Source: Bimuria novae-zelandiae CBS 107.79
Lineage: Eukaryota > Ascomycota > Dothideomycetes > Pleosporales > Didymosphaeriaceae
DNA: 64,000 bases
Direction: 5' to 3'
Assembly (NCBI GenBank): GCA_010015655.1
Contig: ML976688.1
Coordinates: 1-64,000, forward strand
Below are positions 46,060 to 57,000 of the stretch, one piece after another (the first letter of the stretch is position 1; every line of letters starts with the position of its first letter). A program made the translations under genes and the position numbers. The notes below the pieces were generated by a model. That model did not search any database. It had not been told where the DNA came from and saw nothing but the letters and a program-made list of their open reading frames with translations.

Positions 46060-49000
46060 AAAGGAACATAAATAAAAGCCACGCTAGACTTAAGAGCATA
46101 GGAAAGTTATGTGTCTAAAAAAGCACTTAATAGAGCAGGACTCTACAAACGCAAGAAGGCCATACCCTATGCTATCTATATCGCGAATAGATAGCTAATG
46201 CCCGGCAAAGCAACAATCGAGTACGAGGTTAAAACCACCCTCACGATCCATGGACACCAGGAATTAATTACCCTTAATATTATTAAGGAAGCCAATCACG
46301 ACGTGATTTTAAAATTACCCTAGTTAAGGAAGCATAACCCTATAGTTAACTAAGAAAAGAAAGAGCTATCCTTTAAGCGCTGTAACTATGCATTATAAGT
46401 AAAGCCTACGCATTAATAGAGCATAATAGTAGATAAGAGAGCTATTAATAATATAGTCTCGCGACTGGAAGTCGATAAACGCGAAATTAACTTGGCAGAC
46501 ACTAGTAAGAACTACTAGGTCACAAAGCGCAAGCATGAAGAAAACAACACACCTCTTAATATCCCTAACAAATATAAAGAAGAGAAAGGAGCAAACGCCC
46601 TTCCTAAGCATACATACTAAGATCACCGCATTATTCTCGAAGAAGGAAAAACGCCGCCTTTTGGACCACTATACGGCCAGAGTAAAAAGGAACTCTAATG
46701 GACACGCGAATTCCTAAAGAAAGCCCTTAATAGGCAATAGATACGTAAGTTAGAATTACTAATAGCGTTACCCCTAATATTTATTATAAAGAAGGATAGA
46801 ACACAACGTCTATGCATTAACTACAGGAAACTAAACAACATAATAATTAAGAATAGATACCTACTATTAAATATACAAGAATCTCGAGACAGGCTAGGAC
46901 GAGCCAAGATATTCACGCAATTCGACCTACGAGACAGATACCACCTCATACAAATATTAGTAGGTGATAAGTGGAAGACAGCCTTTTAAACCAGATATAG
47001 ACTATTCGAGTACTAAGTTATGCCTTTTGGACTTATAAACGCGCCAGCAACGTTCCAAGTAATAATTAACAATGTACTACGGAACTACCTTAATATATTT
47101 GTAGTTGCCTATCTCGACAACATCCTAGTATTCTTAGAATAGGAGAAAGATCATGTGCAACACGTGCAGACAGTACTATAAGCGCTAAATAACGCTAACC
47201 TATAGCTAAAACTAGAAAGTGCAAATTCTATATTATAAAACTAGAATTCCTAGGACATGTTATTAACACTAAAGGCATCTAAGTAAGCCCTTTAAAGATT
47301 AAGGAAGTAAAAAAGTAAAAGTTACTTACTAACCTTAAGAAAGTACGAGCCTTCCTTAGATTTACTAAATTTAATAGATAATTTATCACGAACTACTCCA
47401 GAATTACACTACTACTTATAAACCTTACGAAGAAAGACAAACTTTTTAACTAGATAAAAGAATGCGAATAAGTATTCTAAATACTACAAAAAGCATGCAT
47501 TACGCCACTAGTCCTTATACACTTCTAAGATAATAAACCTTTACGTATTAAAACAAACGCAAGTGACTTGGCAGTAGGGGCATGCGCGAAACAAGAGAAG
47601 AATGGTAAATAGCACCTAGTTACATACTACGCACACAAGTTTACATCGGAAGAATCACGGTACGAAGTACACGACAAGGAACTACTCGCGATAGTAAAAG
47701 CTATTAAATACTAAAGGATCTATGCACATAGTTGCTTAGAACTTACAATCTTTATAGACTATAAGAATCTTACACGCTTTACAACTACGAAAGAACTAAC
47801 TTAATAATATGCAAGATGGTTAGAAACGCTAGGATAATACAAGTTTAAAATTATATACACCCTAGGTAAAGAAAACAGACGAGTAGACGCTCTTAGTAGA
47901 ATAAATAATAAAAGAGAAAAGGTTAAGACATACTCTATAGTACTAAAGAAAAACTCCAATAGCTCTTTAGAACTAACTACTAAACTCAACCAACTCCTTA
48001 TACTTACACGAAAAGTACCCAGAGAACTGCAAAAGGAAGTCATACGACAATACCATGATAACCTAGTGTACGGATACCCAGGGGTCAGAAAAACCATGGA
48101 ACTCATCCAGCAGAATTATAGCTTTAAGGGAATTAAGGAAGTAGTAACTACCTACATCCGTAAATATGCAGATTGCTAGCGTAATAAACATGTAACATAC
48201 CTTAAGTATAGAGAAATACAAGCTATACAAATACCCGTTGCACTATAGGAAGACATCGCTATAGACTTTATTATAGGACTACTAAAATTAAGAGATCCTG
48301 CAACCGGAATCACTTACGACGTAATACTAAATATTATCTATTAATTTACTAAATACGTGGAACTACTACCATGCCAGAAGATAACTACGGCTAAGGAACT
48401 CGCATTCCTTATCCTAGACTAACTTATACGGCACCACGGTATTCCAAAGACAATTATCAGCGATAGAGACAAACTTTTTACCTTAAACTATTAGACAACC
48501 CTAATAGCACTTATTAGAATAAAACGGAAATTATCGACAGCATACTATCCACAAACCGACGGACAGATAGAACGTACGAATTAAACCATCAAAACGTACC
48601 TACGCATCTACTGCAACAGCTAGAAAAATAACTAGATTTCCTTAATACCTATGGCACAACTAGCATATAATAATAAGATATTAATAGTAATAGGATTTAC
48701 ACTATTTTATGTAAACTACAAAAGATATTTATATCTCTTTAATTAAACACTTCCTACAACGATCAAAACAGAAGAAGCAATAAATATAGTAGAAACTATA
48801 AAGAAAACACATGCATAACTCCGAGAGAATCTTAAGAAAGCTTAATAGCAAAGCATTCCCTATATAAACTGAAAAAGAAAAACGGCACCTTAGCTAAAGA
48901 AGGGGGATAAAGCATATTTGCTTACGAAAAATCTTCGGACCTAGAAGAAAAAGCACAAGAAACTAGACTATATTAAGGTCAGGCCATTTTTCATTATCGA

Positions 49001-49290
49001 ACAAGTATTACTAGTCAACTATCGATTAGAACTACCGCCAGACGCAAAAATACACCCGGTATTCTATATAGACCGACTCGAACCCGTAGACCCTAAAACA
49101 CCAGTCGAAACAACCTTCTATTACTAGCCAGAGGAAGAAAACGAATTTGAAGTTAAAACACTCCTAGGATATAGGGAAGTAGGATGGAAAGACTTCTAAG
49201 ACAACGAGTTTTTACAAGAATGGTTAGTTAATAGGAAAGGCTACCCACATTTAGAAAATATATAGGAACCTAAGTCTAAACTCCGTAAGA
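46060..49290 (+). pseudogene. Gypsy B pol, RIP-mutated
   Basis: Protease at about 46080-46320 (SYVSKKALNRAGLY; the D-S/T-G motif is altered). RT follows with a YRKLN-like RT motif region near 46800, FDLRDRYHLI near 46920, [13 protein letters not shown] near 47020, and the catalytic box as AYLDNILVF (about 47105-47130), i.e. YLDN. RNase H with KTNASDLAVGA near 47550. Integrase zinc region near 48040-48180, then core Asp in DFIIGL (about 48260), TIISDRDKLF (about 48450) and Glu in GQIERTN (about 48560). The C-terminal part (PPDAKIHPVFYIDRLEPV, about 49030-49090) runs into a chromodomain-like end with RKGYPHLEN (about 49235). Stops are TAG/TAA. Confidence 0.85.
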
Positions 49291-49413
49291 ATTACTAGTA
49301 ACTCTTAAAGAAAGCGCGAAACAAGATCTATAATTACCACCACTATACTAGAGTAATAAGAGAAAACTTTAAAGGAAACGAGACTTACGCCACGATAATA
49401 TTAAAAGAAAATA

Positions 49414-49911
49414 CTACGCGACAGACAAGGAAGGAGCATTAGTAAAGTTATTTAGTATTCCTATCGTAGACCACAGGAGAGGAGAAAGCCCAACCCCGGA
49501 CGCAGCCGCAGGGCAATCGCTAAGGTCGGCGTTAACCTCGAGCTCTCCAGCAGCCTCTATCTCTAACGCTAAACACTGCGCTTTTCGCTTAGCACGCTCT
49601 TCAGCCTGCTTTAGTATTTTCTTATTTCGCAGAAGCCGCGTTAAAACCTTTGCTAGCAACCTCTTATCTTCATCTACCTTCTTTTAATACTCCTTACGGG
49701 TTCTATCTAAGGATGCCTACAATAAGTTAACATAAGGCTTTTAGGAGCGCACACACTCGGCACACTTTAGACAAGCGTTAGGATTAGAAGAAGGCATAGT
49801 AATACAAGTAGTGCTAGATAAAAGATAACGATTATAAGAGATAGGACAATAGATACTATTACAATAAATTTTAGAGCTAAGGCGGATAGCGCGGGCCTTA
49901 GAGAAAGATAT
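49414..49911 (-). pseudogene. antisense Cys-rich / basic-helical ORF inside Gypsy B
   Basis: Counterpart of the 8235-8741 ORF, again opposite to pol and just upstream of the polypurine tract. Former start is ATA at 49909-49911 (ATG in copy A). Residues NACLKCAECVRS keep the two CxxC-type cysteines that copy A partly lost; the first CxxC is here Tyr-changed. The section 49414-49659 is open and aligns along its whole length with copy A (LTRLLRNKKILKQAEERAKR). Early part broken by TAA/TAG. Conserved frame in two diverged Gypsy copies argues that it was a real gene of the element. No known function. Confidence 0.65.
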
Positions 49912-49994
49912 TATAGTAAGAACTAATAAGTGCGGGGTTACTAGACTTTAACTAATTAATAGGATAGGTTAGGTGATTCGAGGACAAATTAGTT

Positions 49995-50009
49995 AGAGGA
50001 GGGGGATAA
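49995..50009 (+). promoter_or_regulatory. polypurine tract of Gypsy B
   Basis: AGAGGAGGGGGATAA lies immediately upstream of the 3' LTR. Confidence 0.75.
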
Positions 50010-50436
50010 TATTAAGATCTAATCGTATAGATACTTGGCTAGGCTCTAGGGCGCCTATAGTCTACAGGTGACCAATAGGGGCGCGGTATCTGGGGATCAC
50101 GTGACTGCTCGACGAGCTCGACTCGAGCAAGTCGAGTAGACGCAGGAGCCAAGACATCTGCTCGCTATGCTCGCTTCGAGCATGTCGAGCAGGGGAAGTA
50201 TATAGGAACGCAAGAAGAAGTCTCTTCTACGTGTGTTTAACCTGTTTATTAATCTATCGTTTGGATCTAAATAAGCAACCTTGTTGATTTAATTGTGTTA
50301 TACCCACCTTCGATACTAACGTCCTAGTAACAAGCGTAAGCTATTACTACGACCCTTTCCCGTCCTACTATAGTATTCCTGCCCGAGAACCAACCTTAGC
50401 CCCTTAGGGACCAGCTACCCCTTTGGGATCTTAACA
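50010..50436 (+). repeat. 3' LTR of Gypsy B (427 bp)
   Basis: TATTAAGATC to GATCTTAACA; same length as the 5' LTR with scattered C/T and G/A differences. Confidence 0.95.
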
Positions 50437-50441
50437 AACTA

Positions 50442-52657
50442 CTAAAAAGTATACATAGAGAACAAGCTATAATTAAATAATAATTAGTTTATTAAAAATA
50501 ACCTATAAAATACTTAGAAGCGTATTTTAGCCTATATAATAACACGTACTAAAGATCCTACTTAAAACTAGCTTAAAATACTAATTAGTGCCTTCCGCGA
50601 TAGTAGCGAGGTTATTAATAATAAATTTCTTATAAATACTTTAGGCTAGGCCTTTAGCAACCTATATAAGGAAAAAAATGCCTGCTAGTTCTTTAGCTAG
50701 CTTTATTTATACACTACTACTAAGTTATAAACTTTTAAGGTAAGTTCCTTTGTCTAGCTACTTAGTATAGGCTCTTAGTAGATTAATAAGTTAAGGAGTT
50801 CTATAAGAAGCTTATAAATTAACTTTATATAAATATAAGCCACGATGTCCGCCGCCTAAAAAATAATTATAATAAATTTATAAGTATAACTTATAACCTA
50901 GCGCATAAAGCTACTATTAGTAATAGTTAAGCTATAATACGGGCGAAGTGTAAGAAGACTACTATCTTACTTACTAAATTTTATAAATATACACTATTAC
51001 TAGTTTTATAACTTGCCTATACTATATTTACGTAGGCTATGGCCTCTTAGCCTAGCCTTATTACTTTAACACTAACTAGCTAGCCTATTTATTTTAATTA
51101 CTATAAGATTAGCCACGTTGCTCGTAATTACCTAGATAAGCTAGTTAATTATAAAGCTATTAAGCTATTAGCTAAGGTAAGGAGGGAAATCTACTATAAT
51201 GCTATAAATAAAAACTTACCCTTAGATAATAAATTAAGAAATAACATTTTCTAGTGGAACTTTCCTTCTTTGAGCAGCTTACTAAAGCTATTAGTATTAA
51301 AAAGCTTTTATTTAGTAAGAGCGCTTTTATTAAGCCCTGCTATATATTAATAAATAGGCTTATAATTAAGTTAAAAGCTCTTATTAATACTAGCGTAGGT
51401 AGCTACGTCCTAGTCTACCTTAAGTACCTTTATATAATTAAGAAAGAGCTTAAGATATTTATTAAGAATATAAAAGCTATCCCCTTAGCAAGATATAATA
51501 ATTAGCTAAATTAATAAGTAAATAAGTACTTTTAAGCTAACTTGGTGTTAGATAATTACTGCCTTACTACTTACTTTATACCTTATAACACTAGCTACTA
51601 TAACTTCATAGTTAGCTATAAGCTTCTTAAAGAAGCTAACGTTTAGATTAACTATAAGTAGTAAATACTTAAGTAGCTAAATATAATACTAATTAACTAT
51701 AAATAAGACATTATTATCCTAACGCGGGGCACTATTACCGGAATTAATTTTAAGTATTAAGTAAATACTAACTAACGTAATAATCGTATAGATATAGCTA
51801 TTATATAGTATACCTACAATTTTTTATAGTAATCCCTTTAGCGTCGCACCTACAAGAAGAACCTAGCGAAGGTAGAGGAGTAGCTTTACTATTAAGTACT
51901 ACTATTATAAGAGTAGTTCCTAACCTACTCTAAACCTGTCTTTTACGAGGACTTCGCAAAGGTAGGCCTAAAAATTAATATTATAAAAGCTACCATATTT
52001 ATAATTAACGCGTATTAGAAGGAGATAGTTATTAGTTATATTAGAGTTTATAAGGTAAAGAGGCTAATCTAAGACTATAGGGAGGCGCTAGGCTAAATAG
52101 ACCTACTAAACCTAAATAAAGAACTTCGCTAGCTTTTTATAGAGAAGTTACTATTTCTGAGTTACGTAGGCACTACTCTAGCTTACTTCTTAAAAATGGA
52201 CTTAGACGTCGTATCTCTATACTATAATAGCGTTAATTATAATATTAAGCTAACTATAGAAAATACGCTAAAGTTAAGCCTACTATATAGTATATATATA
52301 TATATATATATTTTTAATAGCTAGAGCTTCTAAAAGCTTACTTAGAGGATTATTCATAATAAGGTTTTATTACTTATAGTAATGCATTATACGCCTCGCT
52401 AGTGCTATTTACTAAAAAGCTTAAAGGGGGATAGTAATTCTATATTAACCATCGTAAGCTTATTACTATTATAAAAAAGGATATTTATCCTATTTTACTT
52501 ATTTAAGAGACTTTTACGCGGCTCGCAGATACTAAGGTGTTTATATAGCTAAACGTATAATAGCCCTTTTATTATATTTAACTTAATAAAGATACTAAGG
52601 ACCTAACTACTTTTTATATATACTATAGTAACTATAAGTATCGCGTACTCCTATTTA
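50442..52657 (+). pseudogene. Gypsy C2 gag end, protease and RT start
   Basis: Continues C2 after Gypsy B. The gag end runs to about 51120. A protease stretch (51254-51505, open) includes LKALINTSVGSYVLVYLKY, where the catalytic Asp position is Asn. A long linker follows, then RT fingers with LVLFTKKLKGG near 52410, INHRKLITIIKKDIYPI (about 52440-52500) and ADTKVFIQLNV (about 52525-52560). It stops at 52657 before the YxDD box. A TA-dinucleotide run lies at 52287-52312. C3 gives the intact order. Confidence 0.75.
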
Positions 52658-52942
52658 TGTGACGGCCTGGTACACTGGCAGGTTACATAATCTCGCGCCT
52701 AAGTGCGACTGCTTCCCACACCTAGGGCGACTACCCGCGCAGATGGGATCCGAAGGGTTATTCCGCGCCGAACGGCAGCGCACAAAAGCGCCACAGGCCT
52801 GTATACCTATAGCCTCTTTGTCCGATTACATGGTCCCTCGCACTTGTAAGGTGGCTGGCGTACCTTTACCCTTGCCTAAGATACATTCCTTCTCCCTTAA
52901 TTAAGATACATTCCTCCATCCTTGCCTAAAATGCATTCCACA
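52658..52942 (+). repeat. divergent Gypsy-C-type LTR fragment with tandem repeats
   Basis: The first about 165 bp (TGTGACGGCCTGG to GCCTATACC-like region) match the Gypsy C LTR; from about 52822 it departs. Near the end a motif AAGATACATTCCT/AAAATGCATTCC is repeated three times (52878-52942). No 5-bp target duplication was found, so whether it is a subfamily LTR or a broken one is open. Confidence 0.5.
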
Positions 52943-53073
52943 ATAAAGCAAGAAATATCTTTATGATAATATAGAATAGTCCTTTACCTCTTAGACAAAT
53001 ATAGATAATAACATAGAGAATCTTAATTAATTAATTATTATTCTATCTTATAAAAATTAACTTTTAATTATAT

Positions 53074-53622
53074 AATAAAGAGTTTTACTGCCTTAACTAA
53101 CACTACCTTAATTAAGCTAATTATAATAGCCCTATTAACCTTTAGAGATTCAACAGTAATCCTAACTAATTACATAAATTACACGATATAGCTAATATAG
53201 CTTAAAATAAGATACTAATTCCTAAAGATTTAGAGTATTGTTAACTTAGCGTTAATAGATAAACTAAAGCAGAAACCTGCGATACTAGTACCTTTACTAA
53301 TAGGTAATTATTAGCTAAACGTAATTTATATAAATGCGAACCTAAATAACGCACTAATATTACTATCTTATCTATTACTAGCAGGTGCGAAAGTATTCAA
53401 GAATAATAGTGACTACTATAAAGGATAGCTCGAGATCTACAAGGTTATAGATCGAGCCTATTAAGAAGAAAAGGCAGACCTTAATAAGGTAGTTACCTTT
53501 CTTTAATTAATAACCTCTATTTATATACAGAATAACTATTTCATTCCTGGAGAAACGATAAAGTAATAGACTAATAATATTATAATTATAGTTAGGGTTA
53601 AATATTAAGACGAACATCGACG
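53074..53622 (+). pseudogene. Copia-1-type gag fragment
   Basis: ATA (former ATG) at 53126 followed by ALLTFRDSTVILTNYINYT, then KNNSDYYKG, LEIYKVIDRAYQEEKADLN and further residues that match the Copia-1 gag start in order; the leader, with a primer-site-like AAGAGTTTTACTGCC at about 53078-53092, also matches. It is cut at 53623 by a Copia-D-type LTR. Orientation is plus, opposite to Copia-1. Stops are RIP-type. Confidence 0.7.
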
Positions 53623-53864
53623 TGTTGATACGGCAATAGGCTGTTGGATCAAGACTTCGTTGCAACGATGTGGTATTGATTTGATTCTTAATTGCAGATC
53701 TATTGTGGTGGGCTATTGTGAGAAGTATTTATCGAGCGTGGTTTGTCCCCTGCTAGCCCAATCAGGACTAGCGCAACAAACCACAGGCAAACTACGCAAC
53801 AAACCGCAGGCAAACTGCATGGCGGTGAAAGCCGTAGCAGTGTTGCGCAGGTTTGAAGCCAACA
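53623..53864. repeat. Copia-D-type LTR with internal duplication
   Basis: TGTTGATACGG to GAAGCCAACA. Same family as the D LTRs (23346, 29190) but 242 bp instead of 216, mainly because a 24-bp piece (GCAACAAACCACAGGCAAAC-type) occurs twice near 53772-53820. Flanks (CGACG left, GAG+AT right once Copia-2 is removed) show no target duplication, so it is a remnant rather than a simple solo LTR. Confidence 0.75.
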
Positions 53865-53867
53865 GAG

Positions 53868-54036
53868 TGTCAGATAAGATGCTTGCGTGCGATAAGGTAT
53901 GATGATTAGTAATAATTGTGTCTTGTTCTCTGTCAACTCTGTTGGGTTGGTTTTAACCCCTAGGCTAGTACGATAAGCGCTGTGGTCCCTGCTTAATTGT
54001 GCAGATCCGACCTCAACGCACTCGTTCTATCTAACA
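53868..54036 (-). repeat. 3' LTR of Copia-2
   Basis: TGTCAGATAAGATG to TTCTATCTAACA, 169 bp; on its inner side CACCCCCTTAGCTT is a purine tract on the coding strand. Confidence 0.92.
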
Positions 54037-54089
54037 CACCCCCTTAGCTTAGAAATCTTTACAGGCTAGATTATATTATAGTTTCTTAT

Positions 54090-57000
54090 TATGCGAGCGC
54101 GAGGTCTTTAAGTTATTCCTAAATCTTCTTAAGAGGCGCTTTGTTCGTTACCTTAGGTTTCTCTACTTCTACTAGTCTAAGTTAAGTTAGGAACCTTTCC
54201 CACTTGTTAACTAAGAGGACCTTTGTAAAGCCGTCAGCGATTATATCTACTAATTACACGTACTCTACCTTTATCTTTCCAGTAGAGACTTCCTGTCTCA
54301 GCCAGTAATTGTAAATGTCGACGTGTCGTAGTTTAGTCTAGAGCTTAGATATCTCCTTAGTTACTAGTTAAATAGTTTGCTTGTTATCGCATTAGATAGT
54401 AATTAACGATGAAAGTAGTTTAATCTGTAGTTTATCTAATAGTCGTAAAATAAAGATTGCTTCCTTAGCCACTTATAATAAGGCGAGAAGCTCTGCTTTA
54501 GTTATTAAAGTTATAATAGTGTCTTGTTTGTTTGCTCTCTAGGCAATAAGTCCGTTAAATAGCTTAATAACGTATCCTTACGAGCTCTTTCTGTCTAGTG
54601 TGTTATCAGCAAATAAAGCATCGCTGGCTACTTAAAGGTAGTTGCCCCCTCTAAGTTACAGTGCTCTCCATCTAGTGCTAGACAAGTATAGTAGTACTTA
54701 ATCGGCGGTATTGTGATATTCAGAGCCCAGATTTAACAGGAACTAAGCCAGCCTTAAGGTTGCAAAGGCGATATCTAATTAGGTTATTACTATCGCAAAC
54801 AAAAGTAATCCGATTTTGCGTTAGTATTTATTAATTTCTAAGGGTGTTACTAAGCCTGTTCGAGGCTTTAACTTAGTAGCGGCTATTAGGGTATCGTAAC
54901 GGATATTTTTCTTATTAACTAGTTAACTAATCTTCTCTACGTATGCGGCTTAAGAGAGTTAGATTTTTTAGTAACTTTAGTCCCTAATAACCTCTACGCT
55001 AAGAAACCACTAAAGGTTATTTCCTCTAGTAAAGATGTATTTCTCCTGTAGGCGCTTAATTATTTGCTAGGCTTCTTGCTCTTTCTGCTTGTAATACGCT
55101 ACTATAATATTATTAACGTAGAAGAAGATAATAATTCCGTCTTTAATAAGGTAGCATGGCTCGTGAGGCATAGTTTAGAAGTTAAGAGCTTTAAGTGTTA
55201 TAGTGAATTCTCTCTGCTAGAGGAGTAGTAAGATCCGTAGACTATACAGAGCCTTGTTGACTTAGAGGATCGTTCTAGGTTTTTGATAGCCGTGGGGCAT
55301 TTTTATGTATACTTCTCGATCTATTGTTGCATGGATAAAGGCGTTCGTGACGTCGTATTATTTAAGCTCTAAGTCGTGGTGGGCTATAATTGCTATTAGT
55401 ATTCAGAATAACTGGCTAGCGAGCGTGGCTGCGTAAGTGTCCTGCGAGGTAATGTTCCGTTATTAATCGCTATAGACAACTAGTCGCGCCTTACACTTTA
55501 GCAAGCGGTAGTGCTTATTAAGTTTATAGGTGTATACCTACATATAGTTAAGGATCTATTATCCTGTTAACTTAATCTTCTTTATTAGTACCTCTAACTA
55601 TAATTTCATTTATTAATAGCTTACAAGATAGGCCTATTCTACTTCTTTAAATAGTTTACCTATTAGGTGGTCCTCAAGCTTGGTACGGCACGTTGGCAGA
55701 GGTAGGAGTTGACTTTAATAGGGCTTTAAGCCTTTAGCGAGCATTCTTATTATCTTTACCTTATCTATAACATCCCCTCCGTATTTCCCAACGTGGCCAG
55801 CTTAGGTTCCCGCCATAAAGGCTGCTGCCCAGGGGGCAGTCTTAGGCAACCTATATTATATTACTTTAGATTTATTTCTAACTATTAACTAAGCAAGTAA
55901 TGCTGCAAGTAGTAGTGTAAATAGAGGAGTTAGGTAACTATCTCTAATTTTCCTCCCTTAATAGTAGCCTGGCGGGTCTACTTTGCCTTAATAGTCTAGA
56001 AAGTCCTTAGCGGCCTCATCCTTATAGAAGGACTCCGTTTCTAGTTACTAAATAGAAGTTAGTAGTTTAATAGTCCTTACATGCATGACTATTTCTTCTA
56101 GCGTATTATACATAAGGTTGTCTATTAGATCTTTAGTCTTCCTGTTAAATATAGACTACTTGTTAAAGACGACGTCTCGGGTGCTAATCACCTTGGCGAG
56201 TGATAGTATCTAAATACGATAGATATTTAAGGATTGGTATCTAACAAGATAGCTAATCCAAGCTTTCGGATTAAGGCGTTACAAACGTGATTTGCCTTGG
56301 TAAGTGTCGTCGGTTATCGCAAAGGCTTTACAGCCATACGCCTTTAGGTAGGCAAGATTAGGTTTCTATAGTAAAGTTATAATCCTATTACTAAACGCGA
56401 CTTGTGTAAAGAATATCTTATATAGCGTCTTCTAGTTATTCGCGTAATTTGGTGTTTAATTATAGAGATATACTGTAGCCCTTGTAACTTTAGGCTATAG
56501 TTCCTAAGATAGGTTAGCGTTGAGTCACATTACGCGTGATTTCTCTTTATTTACACCCCCTAAGCGTTCGGCACCTCCGTTCTAAGCTTAGGTGTCTAGG
56601 GCCGAAGGCTTGATAATAATTCCTTAGGTTACTAACTAACGTTCTACTTCTAGTTTAACTATAGTAATTTTATTGTCTGCCTTGATAGTCTTAACTATTA
56701 TGTTGTAGTAGTTCTTAAGGAATAGGAGGAAGGTCGAAAGGATCTTAATAATTAATTTCGCCGTTCTATTATCTATAAAGTAAAAGTCCTATTATAGTCC
56801 TAAGAATTTATTAGTAATTAACATTTAGCTCTTTTTTTTAGTGACGATTTACGTTTCGTATGTATAGAAATCGACAGTTAGCCTCTCTCTAGGTCCTTTA
56901 GTGTTAATCCGTGGCGCGCGGCTAATCTGTCGTTTTAATTTCGCTCTACTATAGGAGTTACACTTAACTATCGTGATCCCTTTCACGCGTACCCCCTTAG

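Larger units (their letters stand above)
43658..50436 (+). mobile_element. Ty3/Gypsy chromovirus B, full length, target site AACTA
   Basis: Two 427-bp LTRs with AACTA outside both (43653-43657, 50437-50441). Order gag, protease, RT, RNase H, integrase, chromodomain-like end, antisense ORF, polypurine tract, LTR. It splits the gag of Gypsy C2. It is the sister of Gypsy A and supplies the empty site for Pogo G. Confidence 0.96.
33407..52657 (+). mobile_element. Ty3/Gypsy copy C2, split by four insertions, 3' truncated
   Basis: Pieces: 33407-34510 (5' LTR, leader, start of gag), 39805-39890, 41724-41755, 43583-43657, and 50437-52657 (rest of gag, protease, RT start). The order and sequence match copy C3 (59712-64000) through each junction. 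Inserted in it: Copia-1, Pogo T1, Pogo T2 and Gypsy B, each with its own target duplication. The copy ends inside the reverse transcriptase at 52657, where an LTR-like sequence begins. Confidence 0.88.

Noticed and set aside
44360..48106. Several ORFs of 60-100 codons in Gypsy B on either strand
   Set aside because: Short open stretches between RIP stops; the sense register is explained by gag-pol and the antisense ones have no support.
52287..52312. TA-dinucleotide run as a possible regulatory or origin element
   Set aside because: A simple repeat within RIP-mutated RT; the equivalent place in C3 is ordinary coding sequence.
53660..53936. ORFs on both strands around the D-type LTR, and 29263-29496
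   Set aside because: They lie in LTR sequence and run across the border into Copia-2.
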